Position numbers and translations under genes: made by a program
Notes under the pieces: model-generated
Told to the model about the DNA's origin: nothing
The model's database searches: none
The model's input: the letters and a program-made list of their open reading frames with translations, nothing else
In this document: piece by piece, positions 15,763-24,563 of the stretch
How positions within the stretch are numbered: the first letter of the stretch is position 1
How the letters are laid out: each line of letters opens with the position of its first letter
Source: a bacterium
Lineage (GTDB): Bacteria; Cyanobacteriota; Vampirovibrionia; Obscuribacterales; Obscuribacteraceae
Length of the DNA: 64,000 bases
Reading direction: 5' to 3'
Assembly (NCBI GenBank): GCA_016124935.1
Contig: WGMS01000004.1
Span: 101,243-165,242 of the forward strand

Positions 15763-18700
15763 CTAGAAAGAGAAGAGAAACTCCAGATCTTCCTGGGTCA
15801 GCTCTTTGGCCATCTTCTCATCGCCACCGATAACCAGCTCGGCCAGCTCTTTTTTCTTCTGCTGTAGAGCGAGAATTTTTTCTTCGACAGTACCGCGAGT
15901 GATCAGTTTGTAATTGAAGACATGGCGTGTCTGACCGATACGGTGCGCTCGGTCGGTGGCTTGATTCTCCACCGCCGGGTTCCACCAGGGGTCATAGTGA
16001 ATGACATAATCTGCCCCGGTTAAATTGAGACCGGTACCGCCGGCTTTCAAACTGATCAAAAATACCGGGATGTCGGGGTCTTCGTTGAATTTCTGTACTT
16101 TATCCAGTCTATCTTTAGCTGGCGTCTGACCATCGATATACTCATAGACGATGCCGTCCCGCTCGAACTCTTTGCGAACTAAAGAGAGCATTTTCACAAA
16201 AGAGCTGAAGACAAGTATCTTGTGACCGCCATCGATGATATCGTGAATCAGATGAACGAGAGTCTCCAGTTTTGCAGAAGAGATAATCTTCTCCGGAGGG
16301 AGATCCTTGAGCAATCTTGGATCGCAACAAACCTGCCTCAAGCGCAAGAGGGCATGGAGCACAGACATATGCGCTCGGCCGAAGCCTTTGCTTGCGATCT
16401 CACTGAAGACTGTCTGACGACATTCATCCAACACATCCAGATAGATAGAGCGTTGATCTTCGTCGAACTCGCACAGATGCACAATATCTGTGCGCTCGGG
16501 AAGATCTTTCTCCACCTGGGACTTCAGTCTTCTCAAAATAAACGGATGAACTATCTTGCGAAGCTTTTTGCCCGCACCATCAAGACCGGCTTCTATAGGG
16601 CGTTCGAAAGTGTCGTTGAAGTCTTTGTAAGATCCGAGGAACTCGGGCATCAAGAAATCGAAGAGTGACCAGAGCTCTCTCAGGCGGTTCTCCACCGGGG
16701 TTCCGGAGAGAGCGATTCTATGAAACGCCTTAAGACTCTTGGCGGCCACGGCTCCGACGGACTCGGGATTTTTGATGTTCTGGGCCTCGTCGAGAATGAG
16801 ATACTCGAACTGGACCTTCTTCAACTCTTCATAATCACGCCGGATGATACCGTAAGTGGTGAAGATCACATCGGGCTTCTTGCCCTTGCCTCTCAACAGC
16901 TTCGCCAGAAGCTCATTACGGTCCCGCCCCAGATAAAGCTCGGTGGAGAGCTCCGGAGTAAACTTGCGCGCTTCGCTAAGCCAGTTGTAGACCACCGATG
17001 TTGGCGCTACCACCAGTGACGGCTTACGATCCTCCACCCCTTTGCTATCTGCGTTCTTGTAATGATGCAGAAGCAGAGCCAGAGCCTGAATAGTCTTACC
17101 AAGACCCATATCGTCGGCAAGGATTCCTGCCAGGCCATACTCCCGCAAGAAGCCAAGCCAGTTACAGCCCTGTTCTTGATAAGAGCGCAGCTCTCCGCGG
17201 AATGTATCAGGCACCGAAAGGGCTTCGAGTTCCTGGAAGTGATGAATCTTATTGATGAAGTTGTCGAAGCCTTCATCACAGTTCACTTCTATCTCATGGG
17301 TATCGAGGGCATGCAGCACGCTGAGCGCTTGATAGAGCGGTCGCTCCCCGGCTTCACCCTGGCCGACGGTTTTAAGCAACCCAAGAAGTGTTGCCGAAGG
17401 AATGCGGACAAACTGCCCATCGGCCAGCTTCAAGAAATTCTTGTTGGTAAATAGACAGGGCAGGACCCGCTCCAGCTCCACCCGCTCGCCTTCGGTCTCT
17501 AAAATGAGATCGCAATCGAACTTGAAAGAGTCCTGCTTCAAAGACAAATCGGCTCGAACAGAGAGCTCTTTGGGCCGAACTCGATAATTCTTGAGCTTCT
17601 CGAAACCGCTTATCTCCCAGTCGCTGCACTGCTCGGAAGACAGGTAATAGAGAGTCTCCAGGGCGGGCTCCCCTTCGAAGAAGAAACGATCTACCACTGT
17701 GCGTTCCGGCTGCAGGTTGGTGAGGAAAAGACGAACCTGACTCTCTTCTTCCCACAATCTCTCAACCCAGACACTCTGACCACTATCGGAAATAGTCCTG
17801 GTGAATTTCTCCGATTCGACCGCGCTGGTCTCGTCGCGAGAAGGCAAAACCAGATCACCGTATTTAAAACCGAGACAAAGCTCCAGCGCCGATTCGTTCT
17901 CCTCGTTCATAACCGCAGCGCCTTTTTTCTCGCTCAGGCTTATTACAACCCTGGGAGGCTCGGTGATGGCGATGGGAAAAGGAGCTGTGGTCTCGTCGAG
18001 CTTAATAGACATGCGCTTGCGAAAGACAGGAAGATCGGCAAGCAAGCGAGGCACCACATCGAGCTTGATGGTCATCTCGCCATAACTGTCGAAATACTGG
18101 AACATTTTATGCAGGGCGCTTACATCTATCGGATAAAAAGTAGACTCGGTTTTCGAGAGCACCCAGCTCGACTGACCAAGGAAAAAGACTGGCTCTTCTA
18201 TAGCTGTGCCGTCAGGCTTCAGCCCCTCCAGCTTAAATAAAATCTCTCCGTTTTCTGTTTCGGAGAGAATGGCGCCAGGCTTGAGAGGAACAGTGGAGAA
18301 TTTGATCTCTTCGTTGGTGGTCGTGTTAATCACCCGGGCGCAGAGCCCGAGGTGGCCTATCACAAGCCCTTCATCACCCCGGGGGATTCTATGTCCGCCG
18401 GCCTGACCCTTGGTGGTCTGGGGAAGATCGGTCAGATAGCGGGTCAGCTTCCAGATTTTGGAATCTTTCTCCAGGGTATCGAGGATCTGGGGAGGGACCT
18501 TGAGGATATTCACTTTACCCTCGACCTCTCCTGGCACCACGCCCACGATCAGAGCCAGAGGCTTTTCCAGAATCAAGACTCCGAGCTCGAAAGAATCGGA
18601 ATCAGGCTCAACCCCTTCTTCTAGAGGATCATCCAGGTACTCTTTGGCTTTGGGAGCTTTAGAGCTGGACTGCCCGTTGCGGCGGTCCGAATCCGGCAGA

Positions 18701-19020
18701 TCGAAACGAATACCGGGATGACTGCGAGCTATATGGGTCAGCACCACCGCCACAGAATGTTTGCAGATCGGCTCGAAATAAGGACAGGAACACTCAGCCT
18801 TGAATTCATCCTGACTTTGAATCGTTACGTCAACCTGATAAGGCTGGGGCTCCGAGCCGATAACCAGAGCATGTACCATGCTGCCGGTATCGTTCTCTTC
18901 GTATTTGAGCACCTTCTTACGCCGGTAATACTGTACTCCCCGGCGATAAACGGGTTCACTGCTTGCTTGTTGAAGGCTCTTGAGGCCTAGTACTTGTCTG
19001 TGATTCTGGCCGGAAGTCAT
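15763..19020 (-). CDS. SWIM zinc-finger SNF2-family helicase
   Basis: About 1085 residues. The N-terminus has a SWIM zinc finger (CSCPYFEPICKH). A long divergent middle region precedes the SNF2 ATPase: motif I ADDMGLGKTIQAL, motif II LDEAQNIKN, motif III SGTPVENRL, and helicase C motifs with GTGLNLTGADYVIHYDPWWN and DRAHRIGQ. Bacterial SNF2 proteins of this type (HepA/RapA-like) remodel nucleoprotein or RNA polymerase complexes. The frame opens at a TTG at 19044, but the ATG at 19020 is preferred; neither has a clear ribosome binding site. A secreted protein gene follows after 7 bases. Confidence 0.92.
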   Translation of the reverse strand: MTSGQNHRQVLGLKSLQQASSEPVYRRGVQYYRRKKVLKYEENDTGSMVHALVIGSEPQPYQVDVTIQSQDEFKAECSCPYFEPICKHSVAVVLTHIARSHPGIRFDLPDSDRRNGQSSSKAPKAKEYLDDPLEEGVEPDSDSFELGVLILEKPLALIVGVVPGEVEGKVNILKVPPQILDTLEKDSKIWKLTRYLTDLPQTTKGQAGGHRIPRGDEGLVIGHLGLCARVINTTTNEEIKFSTVPLKPGAILSETENGEILFKLEGLKPDGTAIEEPVFFLGQSSWVLSKTESTFYPIDVSALHKMFQYFDSYGEMTIKLDVVPRLLADLPVFRKRMSIKLDETTAPFPIAITEPPRVVISLSEKKGAAVMNEENESALELCLGFKYGDLVLPSRDETSAVESEKFTRTISDSGQSVWVERLWEEESQVRLFLTNLQPERTVVDRFFFEGEPALETLYYLSSEQCSDWEISGFEKLKNYRVRPKELSVRADLSLKQDSFKFDCDLILETEGERVELERVLPCLFTNKNFLKLADGQFVRIPSATLLGLLKTVGQGEAGERPLYQALSVLHALDTHEIEVNCDEGFDNFINKIHHFQELEALSVPDTFRGELRSYQEQGCNWLGFLREYGLAGILADDMGLGKTIQALALLLHHYKNADSKGVEDRKPSLVVAPTSVVYNWLSEARKFTPELSTELYLGRDRNELLAKLLRGKGKKPDVIFTTYGIIRRDYEELKKVQFEYLILDEAQNIKNPESVGAVAAKSLKAFHRIALSGTPVENRLRELWSLFDFLMPEFLGSYKDFNDTFERPIEAGLDGAGKKLRKIVHPFILRRLKSQVEKDLPERTDIVHLCEFDEDQRSIYLDVLDECRQTVFSEIASKGFGRAHMSVLHALLRLRQVCCDPRLLKDLPPEKIISSAKLETLVHLIHDIIDGGHKILVFSSFVKMLSLVRKEFERDGIVYEYIDGQTPAKDRLDKVQKFNEDPDIPVFLISLKAGGTGLNLTGADYVIHYDPWWNPAVENQATDRAHRIGQTRHVFNYKLITRGTVEEKILALQQKKKELAELVIGGDEKMAKELTQEDLEFLFSF

Positions 19021-19208
19021 TCTGGTATTTTTATCGGGTACCAACTAGAACTGACGAACTGAAAGTAGATATGTCAGGATTTCCATCTAAAAGAGATACG
19101 CACCTCGTCCAAGGTTGCGAATCAAGACAGATGGTCCTCTCAACTTATTAGCTTAGCACGGCTCGCCTATTTCAGTCTTGATAATGGCTTATTTAAGATC
19201 AGCCTTAA

Positions 19209-20396
19209 TTATTTGGGGCTCATATCGATGTAGCCGGAACCTTTATCCAGACCGGTTGCAGAGCCTGCGCCCGAACTGGAGCCTGTCGCCGCCGCACCGC
19301 CGAAGCCAGCAGCCTGACGGAAAGCATTGTCCACGATTCTTTGCATCTCCATCTGTCGATTTTCCAGGGTGGCGCAATATTCGTGAAGCATCCCTGCTTG
19401 ATCTTTCAAGACCTGGGCGTTCTCGCTCAAACTGGGAAGCAATTCTTCTATCTCTTCCAATATCGAGCTCTGGGGATGGGCTGGGGGGCGCACTCTCAAC
19501 TCGGTCGAGCCATTCTGATTGCCTTGCTGAACAGCTCCTCCCGGCAGAGCATCGCGCAATTTCTCCAGGGCTACTTTGAGACCCACCGCCCGGCGATAAG
19601 CCTGATCCGCCTCTTTCTCCAGGGCCTGCTTACGGGACTTCTGGGCTTCCAATTCCTGGGTGAGGTGTTCCAGGGCTTTTTTGCGAATCTCCAGCTCCCG
19701 CTTGAAGTGCTCCACCTCTTTCTGCTTCAACTCGAGACCCCGCCTGCGCAGCCAGACCACCAGGAGCACAACCATGGCGAAGGCCATAGTGCTGAGGGTA
19801 ATAAATAAATAGCCCCGCTTGGCACCGGACAACACCCAGAACCCCTTGGTCAGGAAGTTGCCCAGATCCTCTAAAAATGGCGGCGGAATTGAACGGACAT
19901 AATATAGACGCCCTATTATCTGCCCATCCATAGAGTCGACAGAGCCGACTCTTGTGGCTTTATCAGATCGGGGCGATTCATGTTCGTAGAGCGGCTCAAG
20001 AGTGGCCGGCGCGGTCAGAACATCGAAGGGCTCTTTGAGGTTCTTTAGATATTCCGGATTTATTTTTTTATGCCAGGACTCGCGGTGATAAACTTTGTTA
20101 GTCTGCCAGAGCACCGTCTGCCCTTCAGGATCGGTGATCACCAGCCCGAAAAGACCGTAGGTAGAATCAAGGGTTTTCTGCACCAAGTCGCTTTTACCCT
20201 CAAGAATCATTCTCGAAAGAGTCGGCGGTAGACTGTGGTGCAAAATGTTGAAGTCGGTGGTCTGAACCCGATAGATGGTGCCGTACCAGTAGCTTTTGTA
20301 GTTCGCGTGGCAGAGAATCAACCAGGCAAACAAGCTGCCCACAATTACGATGGGTACAAGAAATCTCTTCTGAAGTGATAGAAAAAGCTGGTCCAT
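19209..20396 (-). CDS. membrane sensor-like protein with coiled coil and no output domain
   Basis: 395 residues. Transmembrane helix 1 (residues about 12-30, VPIVIVGSLFAWLILCH) and helix 2 (about 195-218, LFITLSTMAFAMVVLLVVWL) flank an extracytoplasmic domain of about 160 residues that resembles a Cache/sensor module (STYGLFGLVITDPEGQTVLW). After helix 2 comes a long coiled coil (KQKEVEHFKRELEIRKKALE ... EADQAYRRAVGL), then a Gly/Ser/Ala-rich tail. No kinase, HAMP, GGDEF or methyl-accepting domain follows, so it must signal through a partner or act as a structural receptor. Divergent from the MshEN-like gene, with a 560-base intergenic region between them. Confidence 0.75.
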   Translation of the reverse strand: MDQLFLSLQKRFLVPIVIVGSLFAWLILCHANYKSYWYGTIYRVQTTDFNILHHSLPPTLSRMILEGKSDLVQKTLDSTYGLFGLVITDPEGQTVLWQTNKVYHRESWHKKINPEYLKNLKEPFDVLTAPATLEPLYEHESPRSDKATRVGSVDSMDGQIIGRLYYVRSIPPPFLEDLGNFLTKGFWVLSGAKRGYLFITLSTMAFAMVVLLVVWLRRRGLELKQKEVEHFKRELEIRKKALEHLTQELEAQKSRKQALEKEADQAYRRAVGLKVALEKLRDALPGGAVQQGNQNGSTELRVRPPAHPQSSILEEIEELLPSLSENAQVLKDQAGMLHEYCATLENRQMEMQRIVDNAFRQAAGFGGAAATGSSSGAGSATGLDKGSGYIDMSPK

Positions 20397-20432
20397 ATAT
20401 ATCGTCTCCGGCTGCTAAATGATATAACAGCC

Positions 20433-20731
20433 GGCGGGGTTGATGTACATACGTACTAATACCATGAGGAATTCAGCGCTTCAACGGAAGCAAATGTTGT
20501 GGAGACTACAAATTCCGAAAAAGTGTTATGGAGCTAACACTATCAGACGTTACACCTCGGGATGTCAGGGTATTATAAAAGTGTTGGATCCGAACCGGAG
20601 GGCTCTGATAAGCCAACCTCATTACAATCTGAAAAATGGGTTCAAACCCAATAATTAATATGGGTCAGTCCGCCAAAGGCGGATAAACAAAAAAAATGAG
20701 AGCGACCGGGTCTTAGCCCGGTCGTTCTGTT
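20433..20731 (+). ncRNA. candidate structured non-coding RNA with terminator
   Basis: The 559-base gap between two divergent genes contains a chain of hairpins on the plus strand ending in a terminator. Seen: AGTGTTA / TAACACT (20522-20541); TATCAGA (20541-20547) with TCTGATA (20604-20610); GTTGG (20583-20587) with CCAAC (20613-20617), which would cross the previous pairing as a pseudoknot or alternative fold; TGGGT / ACCCA (20637-20650); TCCGCC / GGCGGA (20669-20683). A TATAAC at 20421-20426 could be its -10 box. No known RNA family (tmRNA, SRP, RNase P) matches by eye. A 72-residue open frame runs through it but has poor protein character. Confidence 0.35.
20702..20731 (+). terminator. rho-independent terminator in the intergenic region
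   Basis: Strong stem CGACCGGG / CCCGGTCG with loop TCTTAG, followed by TTCTGTTTTG. It faces the plus strand, though no convincing protein gene lies upstream on that strand since 20397. This implies an untranslated transcript. Confidence 0.7.
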
Positions 20732-20955
20732 TTGTGCAGGATTTTGCCGGAAAGGTGGCACCATATTCACTACCATAAACGCGATTTTCCCTGGGATCGA
20801 AGTCTGCTCGAAACATTAATAAGCAAATGCGCCGCTTGACACCAAAGCACTTTAAAATAAGGTAGTATAGGGCCGTTGAACCTTAGGATTTTAGTAGCTT
20901 GCTCACCAGGGCAAAATTTCAACTGGCGGCAAAACAACATTAAGAAGGACCAAAA

Positions 20956-22446
20956 GTGAGACTGGGTGACCTCCTTACTCAAGCCGGACTCTTAGAAGCC
21001 AAATCGCTGAGAGAAGCGATGATGATAGCCAAGCAGCAAGGACTGCCGGTGGGCAGAGTGCTGATCATGGCTCAATTCATCAGTGAACCCAATCTTCAAG
21101 CCGCTGTTCAGGCCCAATCTTTGATTAAAGACGGACTTACCGAAGCGGATCTGGCCATCGAAGCCCTGAAGCGCTGCGCTTCCGACAGTGTCACCCTCGA
21201 TCAAGCCCTTGCAGACCTGGGCTGGACCGACACCTCCACAACTCTTTCCAACAAGCTCGGCGAGCTGCTTATAGAAGCCGGAATCCTCCCCGAGGATACC
21301 CTCAAACAAGGTCTGGCGCAGGCTGATCAAAGCGGTTTTCCCCTTGGTAGAGTGCTGGTATCCATGGGCTTCATGTCAGAACAATTACTGGCGTCGGCTT
21401 TAAATGCCCAGATTCTTGTCCGAGATGGCAAAATCAGCAGAGAGCAGGCGATCCAGGGACTGAAATCCTGCCGTGATCGGCAGATCAGCATCGAAGAATC
21501 CCTTTCCGAGCACGGTCTTACCATGCCCTCGAAAGAGTCCATTCGCCTGGGAGAGCTTCTGGTAAATGCTCAGATCATAGACACGGATCGACTGATGCAG
21601 GCGGTGGAGCTAGGTCTTGTCGAAGAGAAACCGATTGGTCAGGTTCTGGTCAATCTTGGCTGCTTGAACAACGAAGAGCTCGATACGACCCTGATGATTC
21701 AGAGGAGCGTTGCCGAGGGCAAGGTCTCTAAAGGAGCATCCGGAGAGCTTCTCAAGCTGATGCTCACCGAAGGTCTGGACTATGACGAAGCGATGAAAGC
21801 GATACAGGCAGTGCAACCACGCCAGACAAGAGCGTTGCCTCTTTATCAATTTCTCCAGCTCTCGGGCATAATCACTGCCAAAGACATAGAAGAGGCTCTT
21901 AAATTAGGCTCTAAAGACACAGAGCTGATGGGTCGGATGCTGCTTCTCACCAATGCCATAGACCAGCATGTCCTGAGCTGCGCCATCGAACTGAACGCGC
22001 TCATGACCGCAGGCACGCTCAAAGCAGAACAGGCCATGCTTGCCATGGGACTCTGCCAGAACAGACAGTGCACCGTTGCCCAGGCCTTCAAGAGCCTTGG
22101 CTGGAACACCGAATTTCCCGGCGCGATGTCAGCGGCCGCAAACAATAATCAAGAGCCTTCTCCCGCCCTGGATATAGATGATCTGCCGCCGGCTCGGCCT
22201 GACCATGTGTCGGAAGCCCAGAAAATCCTCACCTCTGATTTCGAAGCTCCGGCTGGCAGCGGAGCAGCCACCGGAGAACATCCGGCCTATCAAAGTCATT
22301 CGAACAGCGGCGCTGACTACACCGCGACCACCGATGTACCGCCCCTGACCGTGGAGCTGACCCGCGGCGGTCCCGAAGAAGAAAAGCCACAGGAGTCCGA
22401 TGCCGATTCGGCCGCCCGTAAGCGTCTCTCTGATTTGATGCCCTGA
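20956..22446 (+). CDS. four-repeat MshEN-like (T2SSE N-terminal-like) domain protein
   Basis: 496 residues with no ATPase domain. Four repeats of about 75-95 residues each begin like the MshEN/T2SSE N-terminal domain: RLGDLLTQAGLLEAKSLREA, KLGELLIEAGILPEDTLKQG, RLGELLVNAQIIDTDRLMQA and PLYQFLQLSGIITAKDIEEA, each followed by a G...GRVL(V/I) half. MshEN domains of pilus and secretion ATPases bind cyclic di-GMP. A free-standing tandem array suggests a c-di-GMP receptor or adaptor, but the binding residues need checking. The C-terminal 110 residues are Pro/Glu/Ser-rich and disordered. The start is a GTG with AAGGA upstream. Confidence 0.8.
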   Translation: MRLGDLLTQAGLLEAKSLREAMMIAKQQGLPVGRVLIMAQFISEPNLQAAVQAQSLIKDGLTEADLAIEALKRCASDSVTLDQALADLGWTDTSTTLSNKLGELLIEAGILPEDTLKQGLAQADQSGFPLGRVLVSMGFMSEQLLASALNAQILVRDGKISREQAIQGLKSCRDRQISIEESLSEHGLTMPSKESIRLGELLVNAQIIDTDRLMQAVELGLVEEKPIGQVLVNLGCLNNEELDTTLMIQRSVAEGKVSKGASGELLKLMLTEGLDYDEAMKAIQAVQPRQTRALPLYQFLQLSGIITAKDIEEALKLGSKDTELMGRMLLLTNAIDQHVLSCAIELNALMTAGTLKAEQAMLAMGLCQNRQCTVAQAFKSLGWNTEFPGAMSAAANNNQEPSPALDIDDLPPARPDHVSEAQKILTSDFEAPAGSGAATGEHPAYQSHSNSGADYTATTDVPPLTVELTRGGPEEEKPQESDADSAARKRLSDLMP

Positions 22447-22601
22447 CTCCCCGGCGCGCGCATCAGATTCAGTACCACCGGAACTGCCGGTGCCTGGCTC
22501 CTGCCGGTAATTTAAATTGATGAATTAACCATCTTGAGAAGTGTTTTATGGTATGAATTACCGTTAAGTTAAGCGACCCCTGCCATAATTAGGAGTAGAA
22601 C

Positions 22602-23213
22602 ATGCTTAAAGAAAAAGTTGCATACAAGCCATATCAGGCCAAAGACTATTCGCACCTGAAAGGCTTGAACGGCATTTCCGATGAGACCATGGAAATCCAT
22701 TTCGGTCTCTACAACGGCTATGTCAACAACACCAATATCCTGAACGAAAAAGTCATCGACCTGACCGAAGCCGGCAAGAGCGGCACCCCTGAATACGCAG
22801 AATTGAAGCGTCGTTATGGTTTCGAGTACAACGGCATGCGTCTGCACGAATACTATTTCGGCAACCTTACCGCCAGCTCCGGAGAGCTCAAAGAGAGTAG
22901 CGATCTGGGTAAAGCAATCATCGAAACCTATTCTTCCATCGATGTCTGGAAGAACGATTTCTGCAAACTGGGCGCCCTCAGAGGCGTGGGCTGGGTGATT
23001 CTGTTCCAGGATCCTTGCACCAAGACCCTCTCCAACCACTGGGTCAACATGCACGAAGACGGTGTTGTCGCCGGATTCAAGCCGATTCTGGTAATGGATG
23101 TATGGGAGCACGCCTACTTCCGGGACTACAAACCGGCAGACAGACCCAAGTACATCGAAGCTTTTCTATCCAACGTTTGCTGGAAAGAAGCCGAAAGCCG
23201 CCTGATCAAATAA
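22602..23213 (+). CDS. Fe/Mn-family superoxide dismutase (divergent subgroup)
   Basis: A 203-residue protein of the iron/manganese superoxide dismutase family, converting superoxide to oxygen and peroxide. The C-terminal ligand motif VMDVWEHAYFRDYKPADRPK is intact (Asp and His ligands). The first ligand region reads ETMEIHFGLYNGYVNNTN: the usual HxxxHHxxY is replaced by HFGLYNGY with one residue fewer, so the second-shell His is absent. The second helix ligand is probably the His of RLHEYYFGNL. This marks a divergent subgroup, still probably active. AGGAG precedes the ATG, a terminator follows, and there is no signal peptide, so it is cytosolic. Confidence 0.88.
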   Translation: MLKEKVAYKPYQAKDYSHLKGLNGISDETMEIHFGLYNGYVNNTNILNEKVIDLTEAGKSGTPEYAELKRRYGFEYNGMRLHEYYFGNLTASSGELKESSDLGKAIIETYSSIDVWKNDFCKLGALRGVGWVILFQDPCTKTLSNHWVNMHEDGVVAGFKPILVMDVWEHAYFRDYKPADRPKYIEAFLSNVCWKEAESRLIK

Positions 23214-23258
23214 GCATCGGGCTGCCTTTCAGTTAAGACGAAAAGCAAAATCTCCTTG

Positions 23259-23290
23259 AAAAAGACCTTCCTTAGCCGGGAAGGTCTTTT
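23259..23290 (+). terminator. rho-independent terminator after the superoxide dismutase gene
   Basis: Stem AAAAGACCTTCC / GGAAGGTCTTTT with a 7-base loop (TTAGCCG), ending in the T-run of its own stem. Confidence 0.85.
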
Positions 23291-23495
23291 GTCAGGACTA
23301 ATATTCAACAATTCTATAAATGAGTAAATCAGCCAATTATCAAGGGTTTCAGGCGCCGCCCGGTCAGTCTGTCAAGCATATAATTTGTAAAATCTATGCT
23401 TTCGATAGACAATGAACATCCGTTTCTCATGCTAAGCAGCCTTTGAGCCGTTAGAACAGTTTGACCAGAATTTTAAAAGGCCAGGACAGATATTG

Positions 23496-24533
23496 ATGAA
23501 TACGACCGAATCGGCAAGCACAGCCAGCCCCTCCGCCCCAGTTGACGAAGAAGCAATGGAAACCCTGGAAGTACTCGAAGAAGTCAAACCCGAGGTAAGC
23601 GATTTCTCTCCCGAGACCGAACTAAACCCGGATATTGAACCGGAAATTGAGCCGGAAATCGAGCCGGAGATAGAGCTAGACTCGAAACTCGACCTTGATC
23701 AAGAAAAACGAGAAGACGAAAAAATCTACGAAGAAGAGGACGAAGGCGAGTTCCAGGAAAGACAATACCCCTACGATGTGCCCAGACCGGCACTCACCCT
23801 GGATGAAGCCTCCTATATTCTCGGCAAGTCTATTCGGTCCATAGAACGAAGCATCCAGGGCAAATGGGGTAACAGACTGCCAGAAGGATGGCAGGCCAGA
23901 AAAATGAAGATAGACGGAGAAAGCGAGTGGAGAATCATTCCACCGGCCGGTTTCCGCATCAGACATACCGTATCGAAGTCCAGAATCGATTCGGACAGTA
24001 AAGAGCCGGAAAGCGGCGACACCGTAAATGGTACCAGTACCAGCCTGGCGGAAGTGGAAGACGCCATCGCGGTCGACGAGAGCCCGGAGACGACAAAACC
24101 GAATGAAGATTCAAAGGGCAACGGACTGAAACTGCCAGGCTTCAGTGTTGCCATCGAGAATTTCATCACCTCGGCCAGCCAGAAAGCCAAGAACGAACTC
24201 GCCAGAGCTACCAGCCTGAGCCAGGAGATGGACGCCGATATGGGTCATCCCACCATCGTCATCGACCGCTCCGACGATGTCGAGCGCTTGCTGCGAGAAC
24301 TGGCCAATACTCGCAAAGAGCTCGCCGAAGAGCGCAGACTGCACATGGATGATCTCAGATTACTCAACCAGATGCAGACCTCTATGCGCCTCCTCGAAGA
24401 CCACGCCAGCCAGACAACCTGCTTGAAGGACGAACTGATTCAAGCCCGGGAAGCTTTGAAGATGCACAAAGAGCAGTATGAAACTTATCTGAAGCTGCCC
24501 TGGTGGAAAAAACTCTTCGTCAAGGCTCCCTAG
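23496..24533 (+). CDS. acidic protein with HTH-like domain and C-terminal coiled coil
   Basis: About 345 residues. Residues 1-90 are highly acidic and include a repeated IEPEIEPEIEPEIEL segment. Residues about 98-150 look like a helix-turn-helix of the excisionase/MerR type (ALTLDEASYILGKSIRSIER, then WRIIPPAGFRIR). A disordered linker, a coiled coil (VERLLRELANTRKELAEERR) and a C-terminal PWWKKLF follow. Likely a DNA-binding or scaffold protein; no named family recognised. AGGA lies 9 bases before the ATG at 23496, and a TTG immediately upstream is an alternative start. It sits 30 bases before the selW-like gene, probably in the same operon with cmk and the M50 protease. Confidence 0.7.
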   Translation: MNTTESASTASPSAPVDEEAMETLEVLEEVKPEVSDFSPETELNPDIEPEIEPEIEPEIELDSKLDLDQEKREDEKIYEEEDEGEFQERQYPYDVPRPALTLDEASYILGKSIRSIERSIQGKWGNRLPEGWQARKMKIDGESEWRIIPPAGFRIRHTVSKSRIDSDSKEPESGDTVNGTSTSLAEVEDAIAVDESPETTKPNEDSKGNGLKLPGFSVAIENFITSASQKAKNELARATSLSQEMDADMGHPTIVIDRSDDVERLLRELANTRKELAEERRLHMDDLRLLNQMQTSMRLLEDHASQTTCLKDELIQAREALKMHKEQYETYLKLPWWKKLFVKAP

Positions 24534-24563
24534 CCGGAAAATTAGCCCTGAAGGAGATTTTCA

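Noticed and set aside
20440..20658. 72-codon open frame between divergent genes
   Set aside because: Poor protein composition, no Shine-Dalgarno sequence, and it runs through a chain of RNA hairpins; treated as part of a candidate RNA instead.
20497..20731. tmRNA, SRP RNA or RNase P RNA
   Set aside because: None of the universally conserved cores (tRNA-like ends with tag frame, GGUCAGGUCCGGAAGGAAGC-type SRP loop, RNase P GAGGAAAGUC) is present, although a TTCAA hairpin looks T-arm-like.
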